From: an uncultured Clostridia bacterium
GTDB lineage: Bacteria; Bacillota; Clostridia; UBA1381
Direction of reading: 5' to 3'
DNA length: 22,123 nucleotides
NCBI GenBank assembly: GCA_934454035.1
Contig: CAKSFY010000027.1
Coordinates: 1-22,123, forward strand
Every line of letters begins with the position of its first letter. Positions within the stretch are counted from its first letter, which is position 1. Below the pieces are notes generated by a model that did no database searches, was not told where the DNA came from, and was given only the letters and a program-made list of their open reading frames with translations. Both the position numbers and the translations under genes were made by a program. Shown in pieces: positions 13,372 through 21,801 of the stretch.

Positions 13372-13671
13372 CTATCTCGGCAGTTCAATCACTCTGTTTT
13401 TTTCTTTTTGCGCCTTTTTGTAAAGAACAAATTTTGAACCGATTGCCTGTACCGGCTCTGCCCCGAGTCTCTCGGCAATTTCGTTGCAGGCAGGCTTAAT
13501 ATCAAGCATTGCGGTTTCAAGCACATGTACTTTTATAAGTTCCCTTGCCTCCAGTGCATTTGCAAGCTGTTTCAAAAGCTCGTCCGTAATTCCTCCCTTG
13601 CCTATTTGAAAAACAGGCTGCAATCCGTTTGCTTCTTTTCTTAAAAAAGCTCTTTGTTTACTTGTAATCAT
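13372..13671 (-). CDS. yhbY: YhbY family ribosome assembly RNA-binding protein
   Basis: A 99-residue protein consisting of one CRS1-YhbY (CRM) domain. Typical features are the N-terminal ITSKQRAFLRKEANGLQP, the IGKGGITDELLKQL segment containing the loop G-K-G-G-I, and ALEARELIKVHVL, then GSKFVLYKK. The E. coli homologue binds pre-50S ribosomal particles. The start was chosen at 13671 because GAAAGGGA lies 6 nt upstream; an ORF extension of 11 codons has no such support. It sits 16 nt before nadD, the usual neighbour in Firmicutes, and 13 nt after the ClC gene. Confidence 0.93.
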   Translation of the reverse strand: MITSKQRAFLRKEANGLQPVFQIGKGGITDELLKQLANALEARELIKVHVLETAMLDIKPACNEIAERLGAEPVQAIGSKFVLYKKAQKEKNRVIELPR

Positions 13672-13684
13672 AAAGTTTCCCTTT

Positions 13685-14941
13685 CTATTTTGCATATATA
13701 TCAATGTACTCTGCTTTTAATTTTGAGTATACGATTTTTTGTCCCGAATAAAGTCCGTAATAACCGGACAAAAGATAGCTTACCGCACAGGCTATTGCAA
13801 AATACAACAGTCCGTTTGCGCCGAACATCTCCACAGATAAAAATATCGAAGCGGCTGGGCAATTTACAACGCCGCAGAAAAGCGCTATCAGTCCGATTGC
13901 CGCCGAAAATCCGGCGTCCAGTCCGAAAAGCGGACCCAAAACACAGCCGAAAACCGAGCCGATAAAAAATGTCGGAACGATTTCACCGCCTTTAAATCCC
14001 GAACCGATTGTAATTGCCGTAAAAATAAGCTTTAACAAAAATGCCTCCGGCTTCGCATTGCCCTGCATTGCCGCCGCAACAACATTCATGCCGGCGCCGT
14101 TATAGTCATACGTGCCGCATACGAGTGTAAGCGCTATTATCAGCAGTCCGCCCGAAACAATTCGTATGTACGGATTTTTTATATATTTTGCCATCAAGTG
14201 GCCCGTTCCATGCATAACTATGCAAAAAATTATGCTCAGAACCGCACAGGCAGCAGCCAATGCACCGACCGATATGCAGCCGAAAAGATGTACCTCGGGA
14301 ATTATTATACCGTAGTCAAGCGGCACTGCACCGAACAAAAGCGAAATTTTATAGCCTATAAGCGACGCGCAAAGACATGGAACAAGCGCCGAATAGTAAA
14401 TAATGCCGACGCTTATAACCTCCATGGCAAAAAATGCCGCCGTGAGCGGAGTCAGAAACAACGCTGAAAACACTGCTGCCATTCCGCACATAAGCACAAG
14501 CGGAAACTCCTTTTCGCCGACTTTGAAAATTTTGCCGACCGCCGCCGCGATACTTCCGCCCAGCTGCAATGCAGCTCCCTCTCTGCCGGCAGAACCTCCG
14601 CAAAGATGCGTTATGGCGGTACTTATAAATATAGCCGGGGCCAAAAGCGGAGGAACTCCCTTTTCCTTTTTTCGTACAGCAGTCAGAATATCGTTCGTGC
14701 CTATACCCTCATCAAGCCGCAAAAGCTTATAAACAAAAACAATTATAATACCGGCTGCCGGCAATAAATATACAAGCCAAGGATTTTCCGTCCGAAACTC
14801 GGTCGCCTTATCAACACTCAAATGAAACATAGCGCCGACTGCGCCGCCGACCGCTCCCGTTACGGTTGAAATAAGCAGCCATTTTACAAAAGACAAAAGA
14901 TATTTAGCCAAATTTTTTGTAACTTTACTGATATTTTCCAA
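13685..14941 (-). CDS. ClC family anion channel or antiporter
   Basis: A 418-residue integral membrane protein with many hydrophobic helices. The ClC gating Glu motif is present as GGSAGREGAALQLGG (E121; canonical GREGP). The first anion-site motif GSGIP is not present: the matching stretch is DEGIGTNDI (about 77-85), so the chloride-binding Ser is absent. The third motif (GxFxP) is changed to GGEIVPT (318-324). Such changes remind me of fluoride-type CLCs, which also lack the Ser, but I cannot decide between chloride and fluoride. Translation starts at a TTG (14941-14939) behind GGGAGAG, with no ATG nearby. The gene is in a tight operon after the SGNH hydrolase (15 nt) and before yhbY (13 nt). 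Confidence 0.9.
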   Translation of the reverse strand: MENISKVTKNLAKYLLSFVKWLLISTVTGAVGGAVGAMFHLSVDKATEFRTENPWLVYLLPAAGIIIVFVYKLLRLDEGIGTNDILTAVRKKEKGVPPLLAPAIFISTAITHLCGGSAGREGAALQLGGSIAAAVGKIFKVGEKEFPLVLMCGMAAVFSALFLTPLTAAFFAMEVISVGIIYYSALVPCLCASLIGYKISLLFGAVPLDYGIIIPEVHLFGCISVGALAAACAVLSIIFCIVMHGTGHLMAKYIKNPYIRIVSGGLLIIALTLVCGTYDYNGAGMNVVAAAMQGNAKPEAFLLKLIFTAITIGSGFKGGEIVPTFFIGSVFGCVLGPLFGLDAGFSAAIGLIALFCGVVNCPAASIFLSVEMFGANGLLYFAIACAVSYLLSGYYGLYSGQKIVYSKLKAEYIDIYAK

Positions 14942-14956
14942 GTAAAACTCTCCCTG

Positions 14957-15748
14957 TTATTCTTTGCAGTGCAAATCCGTTCCGATAAATGCAACTTCCC
15001 TGAAATCCCTCATATTATGACGGATAATAAAATCAATATAAGACATTACCATTTTCGCTGTCAGCATATATCCCATCGGATTCATATGTCCGCCGAGCAT
15101 AAACTCTCTGTAAAATTCCTCATCATAAACCGGTGCATATTTTCTGAAATCAAGCACATATGTATTGTCGAACAAATCGGCTAACTCATAAAGCAGCTTT
15201 GCGTGCAAATCTTCGGCTTCATCTCTTTCCTTTCCCTTATTTGTTCCTCTCGGAATTGTCATAAGGAAAAATTTTGCCCTCGGCTGATTTTTTTGATACC
15301 GTCCGATAATCTCGGCGTAATAACCTGCAAAAGTCTTTTTGTTATTCTTATAATTTTCCTTATCGATATCGGAAATGCTGCCGAGATTTGTTCCGTTTTT
15401 GCTTATATCATTTACTCCGAGTGCAATCACATATGCCTGGCATGCCTTTGCACTGTCCCACATTCTGTTGTCGTCCGCAAAGCCTTCGCAGTATTCCTCA
15501 GCCGTCATGCCGCCGCGTGAAAAATTATATCCGACAGAGCCGACAGTACGCACTATATACTGCCCCCACGAATACTCAAACATATCGTGATATGTTCTCT
15601 CATTCTTTTCATTAAGGGCTTCGAACTCACCTGAAGAAAGACTGTCTCCGACAAACGCAATGCTTCTGAAAATCCCGGTAAATCCGCCGTCATCTACCAA
15701 TCTTTCAAGCGGTTTTTCATCACTTTTAAGCAATTTTTTCCAATCCAT
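14957..15748 (-). CDS. SGNH/GDSL-type hydrolase
   Basis: A 263-residue protein of the SGNH lipase/esterase superfamily. Block I is seen as FVGDSLSSGE (S36 nucleophile), the oxyanion Gly in FSRGG (79-80), block III in ALGVND (109-114, N113), and the block V His in LGGHMNPMGY (H221). The Asp normally three residues before this His is replaced by Leu (L218), so if it is active it may use a dyad or another acid. No signal peptide is seen, so it may be cytoplasmic. Likely substrates are acyl or acetyl esters of sugars or lipids, but this is a guess. It begins 66 bp after glmS with an AGAAAGGAA site, and may be read through from glmS. Confidence 0.85.
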   Translation of the reverse strand: MDWKKLLKSDEKPLERLVDDGGFTGIFRSIAFVGDSLSSGEFEALNEKNERTYHDMFEYSWGQYIVRTVGSVGYNFSRGGMTAEEYCEGFADDNRMWDSAKACQAYVIALGVNDISKNGTNLGSISDIDKENYKNNKKTFAGYYAEIIGRYQKNQPRAKFFLMTIPRGTNKGKERDEAEDLHAKLLYELADLFDNTYVLDFRKYAPVYDEEFYREFMLGGHMNPMGYMLTAKMVMSYIDFIIRHNMRDFREVAFIGTDLHCKE

Positions 15749-15769
15749 GTTATTTATTCCTTTCTAAAA

Positions 15770-15798
15770 CGCAGGCTGCCGCAAAAATTGCAGCAGCC
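15770..15798 (-). terminator. Hairpin after glmS, possible weak terminator
   Basis: On the minus strand GGCTGCTGC (15798-15790) pairs with GCGGCAGCC (15782-15774), with one U-G pair and a 7-nt loop. It is followed by TGCGTTTTAG, so the T run is short (4). It may only partly stop transcription into the SGNH-ClC-yhbY-nadD operon. Confidence 0.5.
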
Positions 15799-15814
15799 CG
15801 GTTGTATTCTGATT

Positions 15815-17641
15815 TTATTCTACGGTAACCGATTTTGCCAAATTTCTCGGCTTATCAATATCGCAGCCCTTTAAGCTTGCAACATAGTATCCGAAAAGCT
15901 GAAGCGGAATAACGGTCAGTGACGGCAGAAGAATCGGATGTGCGGACGGTATTCTGATTACGTAGTCGCAAACATCCTCTGCATGCTCATGCTTATCGGT
16001 GGTAACCGCCATCACAACGGCACCCCTTGCTTTAACTTCCTTGACATTGCTTATTGTCTTATCGTAGAGCTCATCGCCTGTCGCAAGAGCAACAACCAAT
16101 GTTCCGTCCTCGATAAGCGAAATTGTTCCGTGCTTTAACTCGCCTGCGGCATATGCCTCCGAGTGAATGTACGAAATTTCCTTTAGCTTCAGCGAGCCTT
16201 CGAGCGCAACTGCATAGTCAAGATTTCTTCCTATAAAGAATATGCTCTTTGATGAGAAGAATTTTGACGCCAAAAACTGAACATTATCCTTATTTTTCAA
16301 AATATCGGCAACCATATCCGGTAATTTTTCTATTCCGTCAACAATTTCCTTATATTCAGAATCACTTACCGTGCCTCTTTTTTCAGCCAGATACAGCGCT
16401 ATCATATAAATGACCGACAACTGAGTGCTGTATGCTTTCGTGGTTGCAACCGCAATCTCCGGGCCTGCCCATGTGTAAATCACATCATCTGACGCATTTG
16501 CAATTGTACTGCCGACTACGTTTACAATCGACAATACTCTCGAACCCTTTTCCTTTGCTTCTTTCAAAGCAGCAAAGGTATCGGCAGTTTCACCCGATTG
16601 GCTTATAACAATTGTTAACGTATGCCCGTCTATAATCGGGTCATGATAGCGGAATTCGGAAGCTACCTCCACTTCAACCGGAATGCGGCATAGCTTTTCA
16701 ATAACATATTTTCCGACAACCCCGACATGATATGCACTTCCGCAGGCTACAATATAAACCTTGCTCAGATTTTTCATATCCTCCGGAGAAAGTGTAAAAT
16801 TATCAAGAACAATCTTACCGTTTTTAATTCTCGGACTGATTGTATCCTTAAGCGCTTTCGGCTGCTCTTCAATTTCTTTCATCATAAAATGCTCATAGCC
16901 GCCTTTTTCCGCAGCGGAAACATCCCAATCAACCGTAAACACTTCTTTTTCGATAACTTCTTTATCGGTATTATAAACCGTAACACCGTCTTTTTTCAGA
17001 ACAACCAGTTCATTATCTTCAAGATAATGAATTTTTCTTGTATGCTTTAAAATTGCGGTAACGTCCGACGCAATAAAGTTCTCACCCTCACCGAGACCTA
17101 CAATCATCGGGCTTGATTTTCTTACTGCTATAAATTCGTCCGGATTATCTGCCGAAAGAACACCTAGTGCATATGAACCCTCAACCCTTTCGATGACTTT
17201 TATCATAGTCTCAAGAATATCACCGGTATAGTAATATTCCAGCATCTGCGCAATAACTTCCGTATCGGTTTCGGATACAAACTCAATACCCTTTGCCTGA
17301 AGCTTCTTTTTAAGATACAGATAATTTTCTATTATTCCGTTATGCACTACCGCAAATCTGCCTGACGCGGAAATATGCGGATGCGAGTTCACATCCGACG
17401 GTTCTCCGTGAGTTGCCCATCTTGTATGACCTATGCCGACAGTTCCGTTTACCGCCTCGCCGCCGTCAATTTTGTCCGACAAAATTTTAAGCCTGCCCTT
17501 TGCTTTATGAATTTCTATCCTGCCGTCATTGATTACTGCTATTCCGGCAGAGTCATATCCTCTGTATTCAAGCTTGCTGAGTCCTTCGAGCAAGATCGGC
17601 GCCGCTTTTTTGTTGCCCACATATCCAACAATTCCGCACAT
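15815..17641 (-). CDS. glmS: Glutamine-fructose-6-phosphate aminotransferase (isomerizing)
   Basis: A 608-residue enzyme that makes glucosamine-6-phosphate from fructose-6-phosphate and glutamine for peptidoglycan precursors. The start was chosen at the ATG directly before Cys (MCGIVGYVG), because that Cys must be the N-terminal nucleophile after Met removal; GGAGGA lies 8 nt upstream. The glutaminase domain (1-220) shows HTRWATHG and a VVHNGIIENY block. Two SIS domains follow, with VACGSAYHV, SQSGETADT and IFFIGRN, and the conserved end PRNLAKSVTVE. Length equals E. coli GlmS. The 140-bp upstream region is AT-rich and has a plain promoter; I see no trace of the glmS ribozyme often found in Firmicutes. 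Confidence 0.97.
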   Translation of the reverse strand: MCGIVGYVGNKKAAPILLEGLSKLEYRGYDSAGIAVINDGRIEIHKAKGRLKILSDKIDGGEAVNGTVGIGHTRWATHGEPSDVNSHPHISASGRFAVVHNGIIENYLYLKKKLQAKGIEFVSETDTEVIAQMLEYYYTGDILETMIKVIERVEGSYALGVLSADNPDEFIAVRKSSPMIVGLGEGENFIASDVTAILKHTRKIHYLEDNELVVLKKDGVTVYNTDKEVIEKEVFTVDWDVSAAEKGGYEHFMMKEIEEQPKALKDTISPRIKNGKIVLDNFTLSPEDMKNLSKVYIVACGSAYHVGVVGKYVIEKLCRIPVEVEVASEFRYHDPIIDGHTLTIVISQSGETADTFAALKEAKEKGSRVLSIVNVVGSTIANASDDVIYTWAGPEIAVATTKAYSTQLSVIYMIALYLAEKRGTVSDSEYKEIVDGIEKLPDMVADILKNKDNVQFLASKFFSSKSIFFIGRNLDYAVALEGSLKLKEISYIHSEAYAAGELKHGTISLIEDGTLVVALATGDELYDKTISNVKEVKARGAVVMAVTTDKHEHAEDVCDYVIRIPSAHPILLPSLTVIPLQLFGYYVASLKGCDIDKPRNLAKSVTVE

Positions 17642-17682
17642 AAAAATATCCTCCAATATAAATTATAATTTTAATAATTTAT

Positions 17683-17711
17683 ATTATATATCATTTTTTT
17701 TGCATTTTCAA
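17683..17711 (-). promoter_or_regulatory. Promoter of glmS
   Basis: TTGAAA (17711-17706) and TATAAT (17688-17683) on the minus strand with a 17-bp spacer; transcription would start near 17676, giving a leader of about 35 nt. Confidence 0.75.
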
Positions 17712-17739
17712 GACTTTTTTGATAAAATATTATAAATAG

Positions 17740-17770
17740 AATAAGTCCGCATATAATTTGCAGACTTATT
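17740..17770 (-). terminator. Probable terminator after kdgK
   Basis: AATAAGTCCGCA (17740-17751) and TGCAGACTTATT (17759-17770) form a 12-bp stem with one mismatch on the plus strand (U-G on the minus-strand RNA) and a 7-nt loop. On the minus strand it starts about 10 bp after the kdgK stop. The following sequence CTATTTATAATATTTT is T-rich but interrupted, so efficiency is uncertain. Confidence 0.55.
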
Positions 17771-17780
17771 TGTATATTAT

Positions 17781-18809
17781 TTATCTTTGTACTCTTCCCG
17801 AGCCGTCTCCGCCGACAAGATTGTCAACATCCGCTCTTGAAACCAGATTCATATCGCCCGGAATTGTATGCTTGAGCGCCGACGCGGCAACTCCGAATTC
17901 CAGTGCGGACTTAAAGTCCTTGCCGTCAAGAAGACCGCAGATAACTCCGCCGGCAAACGAATCTCCGCCGCCGACACGATCCACGATTCTTACATTATAC
18001 TTTCTTGAATGATAAAATTCCTTGCTGTCCCTGTCATAAATACATGCCGACCAACCGTTATCGGATGCGGAATAGCTTTCTCTTAATGAACTTATCACAT
18101 ATTTAAAGTTAAATTTTTCCACCATTTGACGGAATATATCTTGGTATCCTGCAAGCTCAAGTTCTCCGCTTGTTACATCTGTATTGCCGGGTTTAAATCC
18201 GAGCACCTTTTCGGCATCCTCTTCATTCCCTATGCATACGTCAACATACTGCATAAGATTTGTCATAACCTTCTGCGCCTTTTCGGATGACCAGAGTTTT
18301 TTTCTGAAATTAAGGTCACACGAAACCGTAATTCCCTTTTTCTTTGCTGCCTTTAATGCAATCTCCGTAAGCTCCGCAGCTTTATCCGATATTGCCGGAG
18401 TAATGCCGGTAAAGTGGAACCAGTCCGTGCCCTCAAAGATTTCATCAAAATCGAAATCGCCCGGCTCTGCCGTTGAAATCGAGGAATGCGCTCTGTCATA
18501 AACCACGTTGGAAGCACGCATTGACGCACCTGTTTCAAGGAAATATATTCCAAGTCTTTCTCCGCCTTTTGCAATATGCTTTGTTTCAACATTCATTTTG
18601 CGAAGCGCTGCAACGGCACACTCACCGATAGGATTTTCCGGAACCTTTGTTATAAATTCCGCGTCATGTCCGTAGTTTGCAAGCGAAACGGCAACATTTG
18701 CCTCTCCGCCGCCGTAGCAGACATCAAATTTGTCCGCCTGTATAAACTTTTGATATCCGGGAGTCGAAAGTCTGAGCATTATCTCTCCCATAGTAACAAC
18801 CTTTGCCAT
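17781..18809 (-). CDS. kdgK: 2-dehydro-3-deoxygluconokinase (PfkB family sugar kinase)
   Basis: A 342-residue ribokinase/PfkB-fold kinase. The N-terminal signature GGGEANVAVSLANYG is at 33-47 and the C-terminal ATP/anion-hole motif DRVGGGDSFAGG at 277-288, with D283 as the expected catalytic base (a variant of DTxGAGD). The KDG-kinase assignment rests on the adjacent KDPG aldolase gene 15 nt upstream: KDG is phosphorylated to KDPG and then split. A GAAAGGA site lies about 11 nt before the ATG. The pair would serve growth on pectin, alginate or glucuronides. Other PfkB sugars (for example fructose) cannot be excluded by sequence alone. A hairpin follows the stop codon. Confidence 0.88.
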   Translation of the reverse strand: MAKVVTMGEIMLRLSTPGYQKFIQADKFDVCYGGGEANVAVSLANYGHDAEFITKVPENPIGECAVAALRKMNVETKHIAKGGERLGIYFLETGASMRASNVVYDRAHSSISTAEPGDFDFDEIFEGTDWFHFTGITPAISDKAAELTEIALKAAKKKGITVSCDLNFRKKLWSSEKAQKVMTNLMQYVDVCIGNEEDAEKVLGFKPGNTDVTSGELELAGYQDIFRQMVEKFNFKYVISSLRESYSASDNGWSACIYDRDSKEFYHSRKYNVRIVDRVGGGDSFAGGVICGLLDGKDFKSALEFGVAASALKHTIPGDMNLVSRADVDNLVGGDGSGRVQR

Positions 18810-18824
18810 AAACTATCATTCCTT

Positions 18825-19469
18825 TCAGTTTGCTCTTGCCTCTTTAATTTTTGCGATAAATTCTTTAGCGGTATCGGTAATTTTCTGATAATCGCCCGTT
18901 TTTGCACCGGCAGTAAGGCTTGAGCCTGCACCTACGCATACTGCGCCGGCTTTAATCCATTTATCTACGTTGGAAACATCCACTCCGCCGGTCGGCATCA
19001 TTTTAGCCTGCGGCAACGGTCCTTTTATATCCTTTATGATTGTAGGTCCGAACAAATCTGCAGGGAATATTTTAATTATATCCGCGCCTGCTTCCATCGC
19101 GGTGATAACCTCCGTAATGGTCATGCAGCCCGGAATATAAGGCACTCTGTATCGGTTACAGAGCTTTGCACATTCCGCATTAAACGCAGGACTCACAATG
19201 TAGTTTGCACCTGCCAAAATCGCTGCTCTTGCGGTTTCGGGGTCCAGTACCGTTCCTGCGCCCAGGAGCATTTCTCCGTTTTGATATTTAGCCGCGAGTG
19301 CTTCTATAACCTTATCAGCACCCGGTACTGTAAATGTAAGCTCAATAGAGCTACATCCGCCTGCAAGGCATGCATCGCTGATTTTGATTGCTTCTTCGGC
19401 ATTTTTGGCTCTGACAACCGCAACAAGTCCGGTCTCTGTCATTCTTTGTATTACTTGTTCCTTATCCAT
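18825..19469 (-). CDS. kdgA: KDPG/KHG aldolase
   Basis: A 214-residue class I aldolase that splits 2-keto-3-deoxy-6-phosphogluconate into pyruvate and glyceraldehyde 3-phosphate (some members also split 4-hydroxy-2-oxoglutarate). Active-site residues are visible: E43 in SIELTFT, the Schiff-base Lys K133 in IIKIFPAD, and the phosphate-binding PTGGV at 159-163. Length matches E. coli Eda (213). The start is well supported by AGGAGG. It is the first gene of a two-gene operon with kdgK and lies next to gyrB with only about 100 bp between, which is not a usual place for it. A likely promoter sits at 19505-19533. Confidence 0.95.
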   Translation of the reverse strand: MDKEQVIQRMTETGLVAVVRAKNAEEAIKISDACLAGGCSSIELTFTVPGADKVIEALAAKYQNGEMLLGAGTVLDPETARAAILAGANYIVSPAFNAECAKLCNRYRVPYIPGCMTITEVITAMEAGADIIKIFPADLFGPTIIKDIKGPLPQAKMMPTGGVDVSNVDKWIKAGAVCVGAGSSLTAGAKTGDYQKITDTAKEFIAKIKEARAN

Positions 19470-19504
19470 ATTATAAAGCCTCCTGTATTTTCAAATATAA
19501 TAAA

Positions 19505-19533
19505 ATTTTATCATATTTTAAATTAACATACAA
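19505..19533 (-). promoter_or_regulatory. Likely promoter of kdgA-kdgK
   Basis: TTGTAT (19533-19528) and TAAAAT (19510-19505) on the minus strand with 17 bp between, in the 102-bp gap after gyrB. The -35 is weak. No clear terminator for gyrB is visible in this gap, so read-through from gyrB may also supply transcript. Confidence 0.45.
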
Positions 19534-19571
19534 TGACATTTATTGCCGAAAATATTGCAAATATTGACCTG

Positions 19572-21494
19572 TTATATATCCAGATTGGAAACATACTTTG
19601 CATTCTGTTCAATAAAATCACGTCTGGGCTCAACCTTATCACCCATCAATATAGTAAATATCTCATCTGCGGCAACAGCGTCCTCCAGTTCAACACGAAG
19701 GAGGGTTCTTGTTGCAGGGTCCATGGTTGTTTCCCAAAGCTCGGTATGATCCATTTCACCAAGACCTTTGTAGCGCTGAACCTTGCAGCCGGGTCCCATT
19801 TCCTGAATCAGTCTGTCGCGCTCGTCATCATCATACGCAAACTTTTCAACAACATTTTTATTTTTGCCCTTAAAAACTTTATAAAGCGGCGGCTGTGCCA
19901 GATATACATGCCCTTCCTCAATCAGCGGACGCATATATCTGAAGAAGAATGTCAAAAGCAGCGTTCTGATATGTGAACCGTCGACATCGGCATCCGCCAT
20001 GATTATGATTTTTCCGTATTTAAGCTTTGATATGTCAAATTCATCGCCTATGCCTGCGCCGAGAGCTACAATAATAGGCAGAAGTTTTTCATTTCCGTGA
20101 ACCTTGTCTATTCTGGCTTTTTCAACATTGAGCATTTTTCCCCAAAGAGGAAGTATTGCCTGATAGCGTCTGTCTCTGCCTTGTTTTGCGCTGCCTCCTG
20201 CGGAGTCTCCCTCGACTATATATATTTCAGCGTAATCTGCGCCCTCATCGGTGCAGCTTGCCAGCTTTTCAAGTACGGAAGCATTGTGAACGGTTGAGTT
20301 TTTGCGTGTTGCTTCTCTTGCTTTTCTTGCTGCTTCTCTTGCCCTTGAAGCAGTCAGCGTCTTATCGATTATGGTTCTTGCAACTCTCGGATTTTCTTCC
20401 ATGAACGCCCCGAACTTATCATTTATGGCATTTTCGACCAGTGTTCTTGCTTCGGAGTTTCCGAGCTTGGTTTTTGTCTGCCCTTCAAACTGAGCTTCAA
20501 CAACCTTCACGCTGATTACTGCCGTCAGTCCCTCTCTTGTGTCGTCTCCGGACAGATTCGGGTCTTTTTCCTTAAGCAGATTATTTTTTCTGGCATAATC
20601 GTTTATAACGCGGGTCATTCCCGATTTAAATCCTGTTTCGTGCGTACCGCCGTCGGTTGTATGAATATTGTTTGCAAAACTCAAAAGAAGCTCGTTATAA
20701 GAGTCGGTGTACTGCATTGCTATTTCAACCATCATGCCGTCACGCTCTGTTTCAAGATAAATGACCTCATCGTGCAAGGGGTCCTTGTTCCTGTTAAGGT
20801 ACTGAACAAATTCTTTTATTCCGCCCTCTGCATAGAGCTCTTTCGGTTCTTTAGTTTCATCTCTTTTATCAATAAGTATAATTCTTACGCCCTTGTTAAG
20901 GAATGCCTGCTCACGTAGTCTTTTTAAAAGCGTGTCATAATCAAATTCAAGCACTTCAAAGATTTCAGGGTCCGGCTTAAAGGTGATTTTTGTACCTGTT
21001 TTATCGGTATCGCCTATTATTTTAAGCTTGCAGGTCGGTTTTCCTCTTTCATAACTTTGGTAATACACATGCTTACCGTCCGAAACCTCTACCTCCAAAT
21101 GCTCGGAAAGGGCATTAACAACCGACGAACCGACGCCGTGAAGTCCGCCCGATACTTTATATCCGCCGCCGCCGAATTTACCGCCGGCATGAAGAATTGT
21201 CAAAACAACCTCCACCGTCGGGATTCCCTGCTGCGGATGTATTCCGACCGGAATACCGCGGCCGTTATCGGTAACGGTTACCGAGTTATCGGGGTTGATT
21301 TCAACCACAATTCTGTCACAATATCCGGCAAGTGCTTCATCTATTGAGTTGTCTACAATTTCATAGACAAGATGGTGGAGTCCGGCAGCCGAAGTAGAAC
21401 CGATGTACATGCCCGGACGCTTTCGGACGGCGTCAAGTCCCTCCAGAACCTGTATTTGATTTTCGTCATATTTTGTTTCCACTTTATCGCTCAT
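19572..21494 (-). CDS. gyrB: DNA gyrase subunit B
   Basis: A 640-residue type IIA topoisomerase subunit that supplies ATPase activity for negative supercoiling. The GHKL ATPase domain shows E45 and DNSIDEA (48-54), DNGRGIP (76-82), and GGLHGVGSSVVNA (116-128); the transducer has QTKTKLGN; the TOPRIM domain has EGDSAGGSAKQGRD and DADVDGSHIRTLLLTFF. The C-terminal QRYKGLGEM is intact. The stretch before NVEKAR reads PLWGKML instead of the enterobacterial PLRGKIL. The ATG follows AGAAAGGA, which lies in the end of remB, 4 nt away. Normally gyrA follows gyrB; here kdgA does. Confidence 0.98.
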   Translation of the reverse strand: MSDKVETKYDENQIQVLEGLDAVRKRPGMYIGSTSAAGLHHLVYEIVDNSIDEALAGYCDRIVVEINPDNSVTVTDNGRGIPVGIHPQQGIPTVEVVLTILHAGGKFGGGGYKVSGGLHGVGSSVVNALSEHLEVEVSDGKHVYYQSYERGKPTCKLKIIGDTDKTGTKITFKPDPEIFEVLEFDYDTLLKRLREQAFLNKGVRIILIDKRDETKEPKELYAEGGIKEFVQYLNRNKDPLHDEVIYLETERDGMMVEIAMQYTDSYNELLLSFANNIHTTDGGTHETGFKSGMTRVINDYARKNNLLKEKDPNLSGDDTREGLTAVISVKVVEAQFEGQTKTKLGNSEARTLVENAINDKFGAFMEENPRVARTIIDKTLTASRAREAARKAREATRKNSTVHNASVLEKLASCTDEGADYAEIYIVEGDSAGGSAKQGRDRRYQAILPLWGKMLNVEKARIDKVHGNEKLLPIIVALGAGIGDEFDISKLKYGKIIIMADADVDGSHIRTLLLTFFFRYMRPLIEEGHVYLAQPPLYKVFKGKNKNVVEKFAYDDDERDRLIQEMGPGCKVQRYKGLGEMDHTELWETTMDPATRTLLRVELEDAVAADEIFTILMGDKVEPRRDFIEQNAKYVSNLDI

Positions 21495-21498
21495 TTCT

Positions 21499-21801
21499 TC
21501 ATTTCCTTTCTATATATAATGAAAACTGATTGTTTTCCGTATCCGCAAAATTTTTCATCTTTGCCCTCTTTGCAAGAGTCCTTGATGAAACGGAAGAAAT
21601 ATAAACCTTTGTTTCTCCGTTTGAATTTGCAACAATATAAGACTTAGGCAAATCGTCACATATATCGATAACGTTTCCGTTTTTTTGCGCCTGTGCCAAA
21701 AATTCTCTGCTCTGTCTTGCAGTCGTGGTATTTTCCATATCGAACACCGCAACCACATTTTCACTGCGTATTACCGCATCGTTTCCCAAGTGCAGAAACA
21801 T
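21499..21801 (-). CDS. remB: Extracellular matrix regulator RemB (DUF370 family)
   Basis: A 100-residue protein. Its N-terminal part MFLHLGNDAVIRSENVVAVFDME is typical of the DUF370/RemA-RemB family, and the position between recF and gyrB is the same as for remB (yaaB) in Bacillus subtilis. The family proteins are small DNA-binding or regulatory proteins linked to biofilm matrix genes in B. subtilis; the role in this organism is not known. The middle contains VIDICDDLPKSYIVAN and VYISSVSSRTLAKRA, which I associate with the same family. Its ATG overlaps the recF stop by one base (TGATG), so it is translationally coupled to recF, and gyrB follows after 4 nt. Confidence 0.92.
   Translation of the reverse strand: MFLHLGNDAVIRSENVVAVFDMENTTTARQSREFLAQAQKNGNVIDICDDLPKSYIVANSNGETKVYISSVSSRTLAKRAKMKNFADTENNQFSLYIERK

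Noticed and set aside
14942..15000. Fluoride riboswitch before the ClC gene
   Set aside because: Only 15 nt separate the gene from the SGNH hydrolase gene, and no crcB-motif-like pattern is seen.
17642..17780. glmS ribozyme
   Set aside because: The region is too short and AT-rich and shows none of the conserved core elements.
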